Below are positions 6,938 through 14,598 of a DNA stretch of 17,228 nucleotides, piece after piece. The stretch spans positions 1 through 17,228 of the forward strand of contig JAPXLT010000071.1 of the NCBI GenBank assembly GCA_033809415.1. The letters are read 5' to 3'. The notes under the pieces are model-generated. The model saw nothing but the letters and a program-made list of their open reading frames with translations. It ran no database searches and had not been told where the DNA came from. Every line of letters starts with the position of its first letter. Positions within the stretch are counted from its first letter, which is position 1. This DNA is from JAQVUB01 sp033809415. GTDB taxonomy: Bacteria; Verrucomicrobiota; Lentisphaeria; Oligosphaerales; Oligosphaeraceae. A program made the position numbers and the translations under genes.

Positions 6938-7764
6938 GTGATTTTGCTGAAACCGAAGGCGTCAATCCGCGCAGCCGCGACATAGACCTCAAAACCACTT
7001 CGGAAATCTTGTCAATCATCAATGCCGAAGATGCTACGGTGGCGGCGGAGGTAAAGAAAGCACTGCCGGAGATCGTTCCCGTGGTTGACTTGATCGTGGA
7101 AAAACTTGATGCGGGCGGTCGATTGATCTACGTCGGCGTTGGGACCAGTGGGCGTCTAGCAGTTCAGGATGCTGCGGAATGTCCGCCAACCTACGGTGTT
7201 CCGGTGGAAACTGTAACTGCGATTATCGCAGGCGGCGTCGATGCCATGATACACCCGGTGGAATCCGCTGAAGACGATGCGGCTGCAGGAACCGCTGCCA
7301 TCGTCGAAGCGGGGGTAAATCCTAATTCTCTGGTGCTGGGAATCAGTGCCAACGGCAATACTCCTTACGTTTGCGGCGCCCTGGCCGAAGCGAAAAAACG
7401 CGGAGCAGCCACGGCGGTGCTGCTTTGCAACAAATCCGGCAAGATCGAAGACAATGCTGATCTTGCTATTCACGTCCTGACCGGGGCGGAGGTGATTTCC
7501 GGCTCGACCCGCATGAAAGCGGGCACGGCCCAGAAAATGGTTCTCAATATGCTTACCACCGCCGCCATGATCCGATTAGGACGGGTCACCGGCAATTTCA
7601 TGACCGCTATGCAACCAATCAATGCCAAGCTGCGCAAACGTGCGGTATTCATCGTGTCCAATGTGACATCGCTGCCGCCGAAGTTTGCCGAAAAAGCATT
7701 GGATACAAATAACTGGAACATCCGCGCTGCGATTCAGGAGTTGCGTCAAATTCAAGGAAGATAA
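6934..7764 (+). CDS. murQ: N-acetylmuramic acid 6-phosphate etherase
   Basis: MurQ removes the lactyl ether of MurNAc-6-P to give GlcNAc-6-P and D-lactate, a step in peptidoglycan recycling or scavenging. The SIS domain shows the family signature VGVGTSGRLAVQDAAECPPTYG, given here as VGVGTSGRLA and AAECPPTYG. Glu82 and Glu113 lie 31 residues apart, as do the two catalytic glutamates of E. coli MurQ. SANGNTPYV and SGSTRMKAGTAQK follow. The 276 residues are about 20 shorter than many homologues, at the C-terminus. It overlaps nanE by 4 bp and precedes the next gene by 2 bp. Confidence 0.96.
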   Translation: MSDFAETEGVNPRSRDIDLKTTSEILSIINAEDATVAAEVKKALPEIVPVVDLIVEKLDAGGRLIYVGVGTSGRLAVQDAAECPPTYGVPVETVTAIIAGGVDAMIHPVESAEDDAAAGTAAIVEAGVNPNSLVLGISANGNTPYVCGALAEAKKRGAATAVLLCNKSGKIEDNADLAIHVLTGAEVISGSTRMKAGTAQKMVLNMLTTAAMIRLGRVTGNFMTAMQPINAKLRKRAVFIVSNVTSLPPKFAEKALDTNNWNIRAAIQELRQIQGR

Positions 7765-7766
7765 CT

Positions 7767-9851
7767 ATGAAATTTCTCTTTGTCGAATCCGGGAGTCCCA
7801 ATCTTTTCAAGGAGTTTGCCCAGCGAGCGGGCATCGAATGCACCAGCTGGACACTGGAAGATTTTGAACAGCATGACCCCAATGGCTTTGACGCGTTGTT
7901 TTTCATGCCCGGCTACCGCGAATGGCCGGAACTCAAACGCCGTCTGCCGATGCTGCTCAAACTTAAAAACTACGGCGACCTTCACCGGATGTACGTTGAA
8001 TACATCAAAAGTGATGACTACTACTTTTTCCAGAATGTGGTTAAGTTTAAGCAGAACCACCGCCCCCGTCCCGTAGCTCTAGAAAGGGTGCTGGTGGTTC
8101 ACAAAAAGCACCCGGTGCTGGAAGGCCTGCACTATCACGACATTCTCCCCGTTTCGGCACCGGTTTCCTTTCTGCCGGGACGCGGGAAGTTTCTTATTGA
8201 GCTTTTAAACTTTACAGCGGTGCGCGGCGTGCATCGCCTTTACGGCAAAGTGCCTCAACTGTGGGAACAGTGGCCTGCGCTCTGCTATGAACCGGGGGCG
8301 GAACACATCGTTGCAACATTTGAACTTTCGCGCTGCGCAGAGTACAGGTTCCCTCTGCTTTCCCATTGGAAACATCTAGTAAGCAACATTCTGTTGCACT
8401 TGGTGCCTGAGGCGGAAAAGGCAAACTACCGTGACAAGCTCTTTGATGCACAGTTTACGGTTTCGCCAGACCGTCTGATTTTGCCGGGCGACGAAGTGGA
8501 AGTCTCCGCCAAGCGCAAGACCCTCTTTACGGTTACGGGACCGCAGAAAGAGGCGATACAGAAGACGGCTCGCCAGTTCCGCTTTACGGCAGCCAAGGGC
8601 AAATATGAGATCGCGCCGGAGCGCGGCCCAACCACGAAACTTGTCGTCACCGACCGCATCAGCGCTTATCGCAAGGCGCTGGACAACCTCATTGGCTGGT
8701 ATCGCAAATCGGGCGTCATGGCGGCACCGGATGGCACCGAGGGGATTTTCGAGGGATTCCGCAGTTTCGACCACGAAATGGTTCCGGTGAAACGCTCCGA
8801 CTGCAACTGCGAAGCGGCGCTTCTCATGGCTCGCTATGGGGTACTGACCGGCAAGCGTGATGAGTATTTTGCCATCGCCCGCAACATCGTCCAATATCTA
8901 TTGAAGAATGGCTTTCAGTATTTGGACAAGAGCAAGGACAGCTACGGATTCTGGCATTTTTATCAAGAATTCACCGATGCACCGGAGTATATCTTCTGCA
9001 ACGACACCAGCTGGGTGGCGCTGGCGCTTTTCAACCTCTACGAAATCACGCACGAATCGTTCTATCTGGACGCTGCCAAACGCACCGTCGAGGCGATCTA
9101 CCGCAACCGCTGCCTGGAACTTTTTGCCACCATCAACGGCGACCGTCTCAACGCTATCGGTCATGACGCCTATTACGAGGAGTGCAAAAAGGCCATCGTC
9201 CGCACGCCGTTTGTGCCCGCTTTGTATGTGACAGCGGCGCGCGTGTTGCAAGATGAAAAGTATCTGGCGCGCGCTATTGAACTGGAAAAGGTCTTCGTCG
9301 ACCACCCGCATTCTGTACAGATGAACGTTTTCCCGATTTTCATGTACAGTCAGCTCTACCGCGCCACTGGCAATGAAGCCTATGCCGCCGAGCTTGACCG
9401 CCGCGTGAACAAGCTCAAAAGCTATCAGTTCCCCTGTGGCGCTTTCAAGCATTTGAAACCCAACTCGACGAAGACCAACCGCTATTATGGGTTAGGCGAA
9501 ATGGATATCATCCATAAGGCGGACGACGAAGTCGCCGAGATCCTCTATGTAAATGGCCCTGCCGCCTACTCCATGAGTCAGGCGTGGGACGCCACCGGAC
9601 GGGAAGATTACATGGAGTGCCACCGGAAGCAGCTGGACTTCCTCGTCCGCATCCAGATCAAGGACAATGACCGACGGCTGAACGGCGCGTGGATGCGCAG
9701 TTACGACCTCCGGAACCACGATTGGTACGGCAGCAATTCCGATACCGACTGGGGACCGTTCTGTGTGGAAAGCGGCTGGTGCAACACCTGGATCGGCAAG
9801 TCGCTCTGCCACTTTATCACCGAAATGGACGGCAAAGCGGCGGAAAAGTAA
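7767..9851 (+). CDS. Unrecognised cytoplasmic two-domain protein: ThuA/GATase-like + probable six-hairpin glycosidase domain
   Basis: I do not recognise this 694-residue family by name. The N-terminal part (about 1-230) has the look of a ThuA/class-I glutamine-amidotransferase-like fold: FDALFFMPGY, KKHPVLEGLHYHDILP and HWKHLVSNILLHLVP. The part from about 299 to 690 is made of paired helices typical of alpha/alpha six-hairpin glycosidases and lyases: SDCNCEAALLMARYGVLTG, FCNDTSWVALALFNLYEIT (Asp413) and SDTDWGPFCVESGWCNTW (Asp659, Asp661, Glu668). These acidic residues are candidates for catalysis. There is no signal peptide or membrane segment. It begins 2 bp after murQ and is probably the last gene of the operon, so an intracellular glycosidase or lyase that frees an N-acetylamino sugar is plausible but unproven. 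Confidence 0.7.
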   Translation: MKFLFVESGSPNLFKEFAQRAGIECTSWTLEDFEQHDPNGFDALFFMPGYREWPELKRRLPMLLKLKNYGDLHRMYVEYIKSDDYYFFQNVVKFKQNHRPRPVALERVLVVHKKHPVLEGLHYHDILPVSAPVSFLPGRGKFLIELLNFTAVRGVHRLYGKVPQLWEQWPALCYEPGAEHIVATFELSRCAEYRFPLLSHWKHLVSNILLHLVPEAEKANYRDKLFDAQFTVSPDRLILPGDEVEVSAKRKTLFTVTGPQKEAIQKTARQFRFTAAKGKYEIAPERGPTTKLVVTDRISAYRKALDNLIGWYRKSGVMAAPDGTEGIFEGFRSFDHEMVPVKRSDCNCEAALLMARYGVLTGKRDEYFAIARNIVQYLLKNGFQYLDKSKDSYGFWHFYQEFTDAPEYIFCNDTSWVALALFNLYEITHESFYLDAAKRTVEAIYRNRCLELFATINGDRLNAIGHDAYYEECKKAIVRTPFVPALYVTAARVLQDEKYLARAIELEKVFVDHPHSVQMNVFPIFMYSQLYRATGNEAYAAELDRRVNKLKSYQFPCGAFKHLKPNSTKTNRYYGLGEMDIIHKADDEVAEILYVNGPAAYSMSQAWDATGREDYMECHRKQLDFLVRIQIKDNDRRLNGAWMRSYDLRNHDWYGSNSDTDWGPFCVESGWCNTWIGKSLCHFITEMDGKAAEK

Positions 9852-10111
9852 GCGTGCGTTTGCATTCCGGCAGCTTTAGCAAATTTTCCGGAGATTTCTT
9901 TGTCTCAATCAGGCACTTTTGTTGCTTTATTTTGAATTTTGAGAGATTTTTTGCTTGAAAAGCAATAATCTTGCTTGCATTTTTTTGGGAAAATGCTATT
10001 GTATCCATAATCAAGATCAAATCGTTTCGATTCCAATTGGATGATAGTGTAAATGGTTAAAAGAGCAAATAACAGGCGCAAGGTTTCGAAAGTGGTACAA
10101 AGGAGAATAAA
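9852..10111 (+). promoter_or_regulatory. Intergenic region with TTGCTT/AAGCAA palindrome and possible promoter
   Basis: This 260-bp AT-rich gap contains TTGCTT (9951-9956), GAA and AAGCAA (9960-9965), a perfect palindrome related to the one before rpiR. Further TTGCTT copies start at 9922 and 9971. A weak promoter may be formed by TTGCAT (9975-9980) and TATTGT (9997-10002) with 16 bp between. The untranslated leader would be about 100 bases. I see no convincing terminator for the upstream operon. Confidence 0.4.
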
Positions 10112-10201
10112 ATGAACAAGAAGCACACAATGAACAAGGAGCACACAATGAACAAGGAGCACACAATGAACAAGGAGAGTACAATGAACAATAAGTCTTT
10201 G
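10112..10201 (+). repeat. 18-bp in-frame tandem array of SD + start codon units
   Basis: Start codons recur exactly every 18 bp at 10112, 10130, 10148, 10166 and 10184. The core unit is ATGAACAAGGAGCACACA. Its AAGGAG lies 6 nt before the next ATG, so each unit carries the ribosome-binding site for the next start. The first ATG has its own AAGGAG upstream, the first unit has the weaker AAGAAG, and the last unit has AGTACA in place of CACACA. All five starts are in one frame with the pseudopilin-like gene. Confidence 0.9.
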
Positions 10202-10858
10202 AAATTCACCCTGATAGAATTGTTAGTCGTAATTGCTATCATCGCCATCCTGGCGAGTATGCTCTTGCCGGCGCTTGCTGCGGCTCGTGCGCGCGCCAAA
10301 AATATCCAATGCGTTGCCAAGCTCAAGCAGATCGGAATGGGAGAAATCATGTATTCAGATGAGAACAATGGGTTTCTTTCCATAGCTCCTGCTAATCAGC
10401 GCCAAGCCGGATTTTTTTATCAAAGCAATGCCATAGCTGCCGATAATACAACAACGGCAGTTGCCCCTCCGGATATGTTGCTGTTGGGGGGATACATGGG
10501 ATTGAACGTGTCCAAAGCAACTGCAGCTGCCAAGGAAAAGTTATTCCGCTGTCCGAGTGACAACACCGGTTACTACAGCAGTACTGCCATGAGCTACATT
10601 GCCACCCGTTACAAGTCGGCGAACCCGCCGGCAACGATGAGAGTCCGCCTGATTGTCGGCCGTGACAATCCCGGTGCAACCATTTGGTTTGAGTTTCACA
10701 AGGGATTGGGTTTCTCTCGCACCTTCCATCTGAAGAACGTCAACGTCTGCTATCTTGACGGTCACGTTCGCAGCGTCAATCTCAGAGAAACGCAGGGGCT
10801 GACTGCCAGTACTACTGCCGGAACCTGCTGGGCTTTCTTAGATGAGATAAAATATTAG
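10184..10858 (+). CDS. Pseudopilin-like protein with prepilin N-terminus and H-X9-DG C-terminus
   Basis: The N-terminus, MNNKSLK then FTLIELLVVIAIIAILASML, is a class III prepilin signal. The expected cleavage is before the Phe, although Lys replaces the usual Gly at -1; the conserved Glu at +5 is present. NIQCVAKLKQIG and a globular domain follow. The C-terminal FHLKNVNVCYLDGHV is an exact H-X9-DG motif, the processing-associated element of this PVC family. I favour the last start (10184, 224 residues), since earlier starts (10112, 248 residues) only add MNKKHT/MNKEHT repeats; any of the five may be used. No pilin assembly genes are nearby. The product is probably exported and surface-associated, next to glycan-degrading genes. 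Its precise role is not known. Confidence 0.88.
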   Translation: MNNKSLKFTLIELLVVIAIIAILASMLLPALAAARARAKNIQCVAKLKQIGMGEIMYSDENNGFLSIAPANQRQAGFFYQSNAIAADNTTTAVAPPDMLLLGGYMGLNVSKATAAAKEKLFRCPSDNTGYYSSTAMSYIATRYKSANPPATMRVRLIVGRDNPGATIWFEFHKGLGFSRTFHLKNVNVCYLDGHVRSVNLRETQGLTASTTAGTCWAFLDEIKY

Positions 10859-10917
10859 CTTGATCTGATGAAAAACTACCGGCGGGAGTATGGCTAAACT
10901 TTACGTTCGGGTTTTTG

Positions 10918-11138
10918 CACTACTATCACCCAGAATCTTGTTTTTTGTGAAAGATTTTTCAGAAAAGAAAGCTCCAAGTCATTGGCATACAGCCCTTTTA
11001 AGGTACCGCCAATTCCTGTCTTTTTTCTCCGACTGATCCGACCGATCCGTCCGATCCGACTGATCCGTCCGAGAAACCAATAGACCAGATCACAAATCCG
11101 CGTGCCATTCCATCCGTCAAAGCAGCAACCCTATAAAT
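10918..11138 (+). repeat. Interspersed hairpin element, copy A (four 9-bp units)
   Basis: This copy aligns along most of its length with 16840-17079. Shared landmarks are TACTATCAC, CTTGTTTTTT, GAAAGATTTTTC, CCAAGTCATTG, CTTTTAAGGTACCGC, AATTCCTGTCTTTTTT, GAGAAACCAATAG, CAGATCACAAAT and ATCCGTCAAAGCA. The core holds four 9-bp units GATCCGNCY (11035-11070). They lie between stem arms 11024-11038 and 11062-11076, which pair at 13 of 15 positions. Confidence 0.88.
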
Positions 11139-11178
11139 TTTCCGCGTTTTCCGTGCTTTCCGTGGACAAAAATGGGTT
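11138..11178 (+). repeat. CCGCGTTTTCCGT repeat with one extra 9-bp unit
   Basis: The segment reads TTTCCGCGTTTTCCGT, GCTTTCCGT, GGACAAAAATGGGTT. Its relative at 1777-1808 (opposite strand) has the same two flanks but lacks GCTTTCCGT, so the two differ by exactly one 9-bp unit. Confidence 0.7.
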
Positions 11179-11264
11179 GTGGGCGTCAGCCCACGCCAAG
11201 TATTTTTAATCAATGCCGTGCGTGGTTTTAGTACATCGCGGGCGAACCTAAGAATCATTGCCCC

Positions 11265-11459
11265 ATGAAAATCATCTTGCATGAGTGTTCCGGCAATACC
11301 ATCGCAGAACAAGCAGCCGTGGCGACAAAGCTGCTGCGCAACAATCCAGGCAGTGAACTTCTGATTCCAACGGGAATTTATGACTTTACTTCGCCGGAAG
11401 CGGAACTGCTCCAGCGAAAGATCATGGACGGACGGACGCATGCGACCAGGAATTTTTGA
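11265..11459 (+). pseudogene. Possible N-terminal remnant of a beta-helix glycosidase-like gene
   Basis: This 64-residue open frame starts MKIILHECSGNTIAEQ and continues with LLRNNPGSELLIPTGIYDFT, a layout resembling the beginning of right-handed beta-helix enzymes such as GH110 alpha-1,3-galactosidases, where a Gly-x-Tyr-x-Phe segment follows a short strand. It then stops, and no beta-helix body follows before the next gene at 11525. I see no strong ribosome-binding site. It may be the surviving end of a deleted gene or a small ORF of no significance; the GH110 resemblance is from memory of the pattern and weak. Confidence 0.3.
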
Positions 11460-11524
11460 ATGTGAGCGATTTGAAATTGTAACTGAAACTCAAAAATAAT
11501 CAACCCAAAAAGGAATCTTGTTCC

Positions 11525-14500
11525 ATGAAACGAAGTTTTCTGATCGTTGCGTTGTCGGCGCTTCTTGTCGCCGGAGCGCTGTTATCCTTCGCCGACGAGA
11601 TCCGTCTGGACCCCGTTGTCATTGATCTGCCAGCCGCTTCACCCAATGCACCCAACGCACCCAATGGCTTTCGTCAGCCCAAAACCAATGGCAAGGGCGA
11701 ACTTGCCACTGGCGGAAAGGACGTTGCGATCACCCGGGCCATTGTCCACTTTGACCTTTCGCAGTTGCAGGGCCAGGAGATCGACTCGGCAATTTTCACC
11801 GTTTCTGAAACGCATACCCAGAACATCTCCCAGAAGCGCGATCCCAAAGCGGCTTTCCCTGCTCCGATCTATATTGAAAGTATTCCGGAAAAGGATTATC
11901 CACACTCTGCAAGTTCAGACTCCAGTTACTGGCCAGCAGTCAGCAGTGAATTTTCGGCACCTGCCCGCACAAGCGAAATCGCCGTACCGGAAGGTACTTT
12001 CATTCGTAATACGCCTTGGTCCGCAGATGTGACTGAAGGTGTTCGCATCGCGCTTGCTAAGCATGAAAAAAGTCTGGCGGTTCGGTTACGCGCAGGCATA
12101 ACTAAAGGTGACGGCTTCATAGCCTACTTTGCCAACCCTTCCCTTGTAATTTCCGGCAACAAAATTGACAGCGGTAATGCGGGGGCACTTTTAGCCGATG
12201 CTAAACCACAGGCGCTCAAGATGCAGGTCGTTCCGATCTGGAAAGCAACGAAAGTACTCCAGCTTGAAGGCGGGGAAAGTCTTTCGCTTTCAATTGATCC
12301 AGAATCACCGATTGATGTAGCTGCCGGAAACCTAGTGCTGCGTTTCCGCACACGCCTCATCTTCCCGGACCGTATTGGATGGAACCCCTACCTCAAAATT
12401 ACCCTCAATGGCACTCCGGTCAACGGTGTGGATCTCTATTCGCAAAGCAGAATCCTGAACCGGGCTTCCAGCTTTGACGGCGGAAAATATGGCACTTATC
12501 AGATGGCCTCTGGCAATGCTTATATAACCTTTATGACCCCGGATTACACCATGCCGGAAGATGTGGTCGAACCCGAACAGTTCCGGGAAAACGGCTGGTA
12601 TGTGTTGCATATTACGGATATGCTCAAAAAAGAAGGCAACGTGCTGGAACTTGCCAATACCGCCAATTATCGTGTCTTCCCCAAGAGTCAATCTCCCAAC
12701 GACGTCATCGTGGAAGTTTGTGATCTGGAACTTGGCACTTACGTTCAGGAAGCATCGAAAGCCAAGGTCACTTTCTCAGAACCCGATTACATAGCGGCGG
12801 CCACTGTCGAAAAGAATGGAATTAACCTGTCTGTTGACAATAACGGTATGATTCGCTTTACTCGCAACGATCAGTCCTGGTATCTCAGCAGTAAATTTTC
12901 ACGCCCGGACAGCGATGCTTTTGAGGAACTTGGCGGCAAAAATACTGGCAACGTGGAAAAACTTTCCGATGGTGTCAAATTCACCGTGGACTACCCGGCT
13001 TACACGCTTGAACGCACGATGTGCTTCCAACCTTCGCGCATCGTAGCCACAGACCGCATCATTAACAAATCCGGCCAGGACCTTGGCATCATCATCTACA
13101 ATACAATGCAGATGCCCTATGTTCCATGTCGCGCCCGTATCAGCGGTTTTGCTTATAACAACAGCAGTACGCGTTATCGCCGCATTCCCGAAAATCCTAC
13201 CCTCTTTGCCGCTGGTGAAAAGCAGGGAATCGGTATTTTCGTTGAAGACAGCGTTTTCCGCGATCAGCTTCTGGCAAAAGGAACTGGGAATACTCTTCAT
13301 TTCGATACCGAAACGTTTGGCATTCCAGCCGGGAAAGAATACACACTCGAATATCACGTCTACTTTGTGGACGGCTACGACTACTTCACCTTCATCAACA
13401 AGGTGCGCAAGGATATACACAGCGATTTTACCATCGAAGGGCCTGGCCAGTTCCTCCGCAACATCACGCATGCAGGCGTTTACGGCAAACCGGAAGTACT
13501 CCAGAAACGCTACGGCAAGCGAAAGATCGCCATCGGCATCTATGACAGTTGGTTCGCCTATTACGACAATGCCCACCTCACATTTGAACAGTGGTGCGAA
13601 AAAATGCGCCCCGTGGCGGCCGGTGTGAAAGCCAATATGCCCTACGAGATCAAGCAGTTGCCTGCTGTTGAAATCGCGATTATCAGCGTAAAAAAGGATG
13701 GCGACTGGAGCCAAGAACGCTTTGCCGACAGTATTGTCATAAAAAAAGACGGTTCATGGTACAACTTGACCGGGAACTGGTACTGTTCGGATAAGGATAA
13801 TATCGGCTACGCCTACGGCTTCCTTGAAAAAGGATCGCGCTACTTTGATTTTATGAAAACGATGATTGATACTTCCATGGACACACTTGGCATGAACGGC
13901 ATCTACTTTGATATTTTCAGCAACGTTGGCGTACATCACTACGGCAAGTGGGATGGACACTCGGTGGAGATTGATCCAAAGACACACAAGATCGTGATCA
14001 AATACGGCAGCCTCCCCCTTCTAGAAGAGGAAGCCAAGGTTGAGTTGACTAAGTCCATCATCGCTAAAGGCGGCGTTGTAGTTTGCAACCAATATCCGCC
14101 TTGGAAGGGCATGCAGGGTGTGCCTCTCTATGCCTTCTGGGAGATTACCCACAACGGCATCGACCTCAACCGCGGCCATCTTCACACTCCCATCGGCCTC
14201 TCGCCAGCCATGCACGAAAAGGCCTATCCGAGCCGTGCACTCATGGAGGCATTCCGGCTCCGGCTCATGGAAGGTGGTCTCATGTATTACTACGTCTGTA
14301 ATCTTTCCCCAGAAGCTGAAGGTGCTTTTGAAGTCGGTGAAAAGATGTATCCACTGACTATCGAGGAGCTGCATGCCGGCTGGATCAAAGGGCGCGAACG
14401 GCTCATTATCGGCGTCCCCGGAGTTTATGACTGGGACGGAGAAAAGGCTCCGGAAGTGTTGATCTTTGACGGCGATGGCGTCAAAAAAGAGGCGCCCGAA

Positions 14501-14587
14501 ACCGTTAAGGCCAATGGTACCGGGCACTGGAAAGTTGACCTTTCCAAGATGCCTTCCGACGGCATCACAATCGTGATCGGACGCTGA
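11525..14587 (+). CDS. Large secreted protein, putative glycoside hydrolase of unrecognised family
   Basis: The 1020-residue protein begins with a clear signal peptide (MKRS, hydrophobic stretch 5-20, likely cut at SFA|DE after Ala23). Residues about 24-220 resemble a DNRLRE/CBM96-type beta-sandwich (AIVHFDLSQLQG, WSADVTEGV). A second beta-rich region follows to about 650. The C-terminal part (about 660-950) looks like a TIM barrel of glycosidase type, with NGIYFDIFSNVG at a strand end (Asp796), WEITHNGIDLNRG (Glu873) and a closing beta domain. Asp796 is the best candidate catalytic residue. AAGGAA precedes the ATG by 9 nt. A PNAPNAPN run (residues 40-47) is encoded by 9-bp units. The family is not recognised; substrate unknown, perhaps a galactosylated glycan given the GH36 gene 65 bp downstream. 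Confidence 0.7.
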   Translation: MKRSFLIVALSALLVAGALLSFADEIRLDPVVIDLPAASPNAPNAPNGFRQPKTNGKGELATGGKDVAITRAIVHFDLSQLQGQEIDSAIFTVSETHTQNISQKRDPKAAFPAPIYIESIPEKDYPHSASSDSSYWPAVSSEFSAPARTSEIAVPEGTFIRNTPWSADVTEGVRIALAKHEKSLAVRLRAGITKGDGFIAYFANPSLVISGNKIDSGNAGALLADAKPQALKMQVVPIWKATKVLQLEGGESLSLSIDPESPIDVAAGNLVLRFRTRLIFPDRIGWNPYLKITLNGTPVNGVDLYSQSRILNRASSFDGGKYGTYQMASGNAYITFMTPDYTMPEDVVEPEQFRENGWYVLHITDMLKKEGNVLELANTANYRVFPKSQSPNDVIVEVCDLELGTYVQEASKAKVTFSEPDYIAAATVEKNGINLSVDNNGMIRFTRNDQSWYLSSKFSRPDSDAFEELGGKNTGNVEKLSDGVKFTVDYPAYTLERTMCFQPSRIVATDRIINKSGQDLGIIIYNTMQMPYVPCRARISGFAYNNSSTRYRRIPENPTLFAAGEKQGIGIFVEDSVFRDQLLAKGTGNTLHFDTETFGIPAGKEYTLEYHVYFVDGYDYFTFINKVRKDIHSDFTIEGPGQFLRNITHAGVYGKPEVLQKRYGKRKIAIGIYDSWFAYYDNAHLTFEQWCEKMRPVAAGVKANMPYEIKQLPAVEIAIISVKKDGDWSQERFADSIVIKKDGSWYNLTGNWYCSDKDNIGYAYGFLEKGSRYFDFMKTMIDTSMDTLGMNGIYFDIFSNVGVHHYGKWDGHSVEIDPKTHKIVIKYGSLPLLEEEAKVELTKSIIAKGGVVVCNQYPPWKGMQGVPLYAFWEITHNGIDLNRGHLHTPIGLSPAMHEKAYPSRALMEAFRLRLMEGGLMYYYVCNLSPEAEGAFEVGEKMYPLTIEELHAGWIKGRERLIIGVPGVYDWDGEKAPEVLIFDGDGVKKEAPETVKANGTGHWKVDLSKMPSDGITIVIGR
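11642..11668 (+). repeat. 9-bp coding repeat giving PNAPNAPNG
   Basis: Three 9-bp units (CCCAATGCA, CCCAACGCA, CCCAATGGC) sit in frame shortly after the signal peptide of the large secreted protein. Being a multiple of three, unit changes would keep the frame. Confidence 0.75.
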
Positions 14588-14598
14588 ATATTTAAACT

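Larger units (their letters stand above)
10859..11264. other. 406-bp gap: hairpin element copy A, CGCGTTTTCC repeat and a GC stem
   Basis: No gene is supported on either strand here. The gap holds copy A of an interspersed element (10918-11138) and the CCGCG/CCGTG repeat at 11138-11178. It also holds a hairpin GTGGGC-gtca-GCCCAC (11179-11194), followed after eight bases by five T, a possible weak terminator. Confidence 0.7.

Noticed and set aside
10921..10960. AATCTT/AAGATT hairpin with T-run as a rho-independent terminator of the pseudopilin-like gene
   Set aside because: The stem is only 6 bp and AT-rich with an 11-base T-rich loop, too weak for a confident terminator. It is also part of the repeated element.
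12899..13714. 271-codon minus-strand frame opposite the secreted protein
   Set aside because: It is antisense to a continuous frame with signal peptide and domain structure and shows no motif of its own.
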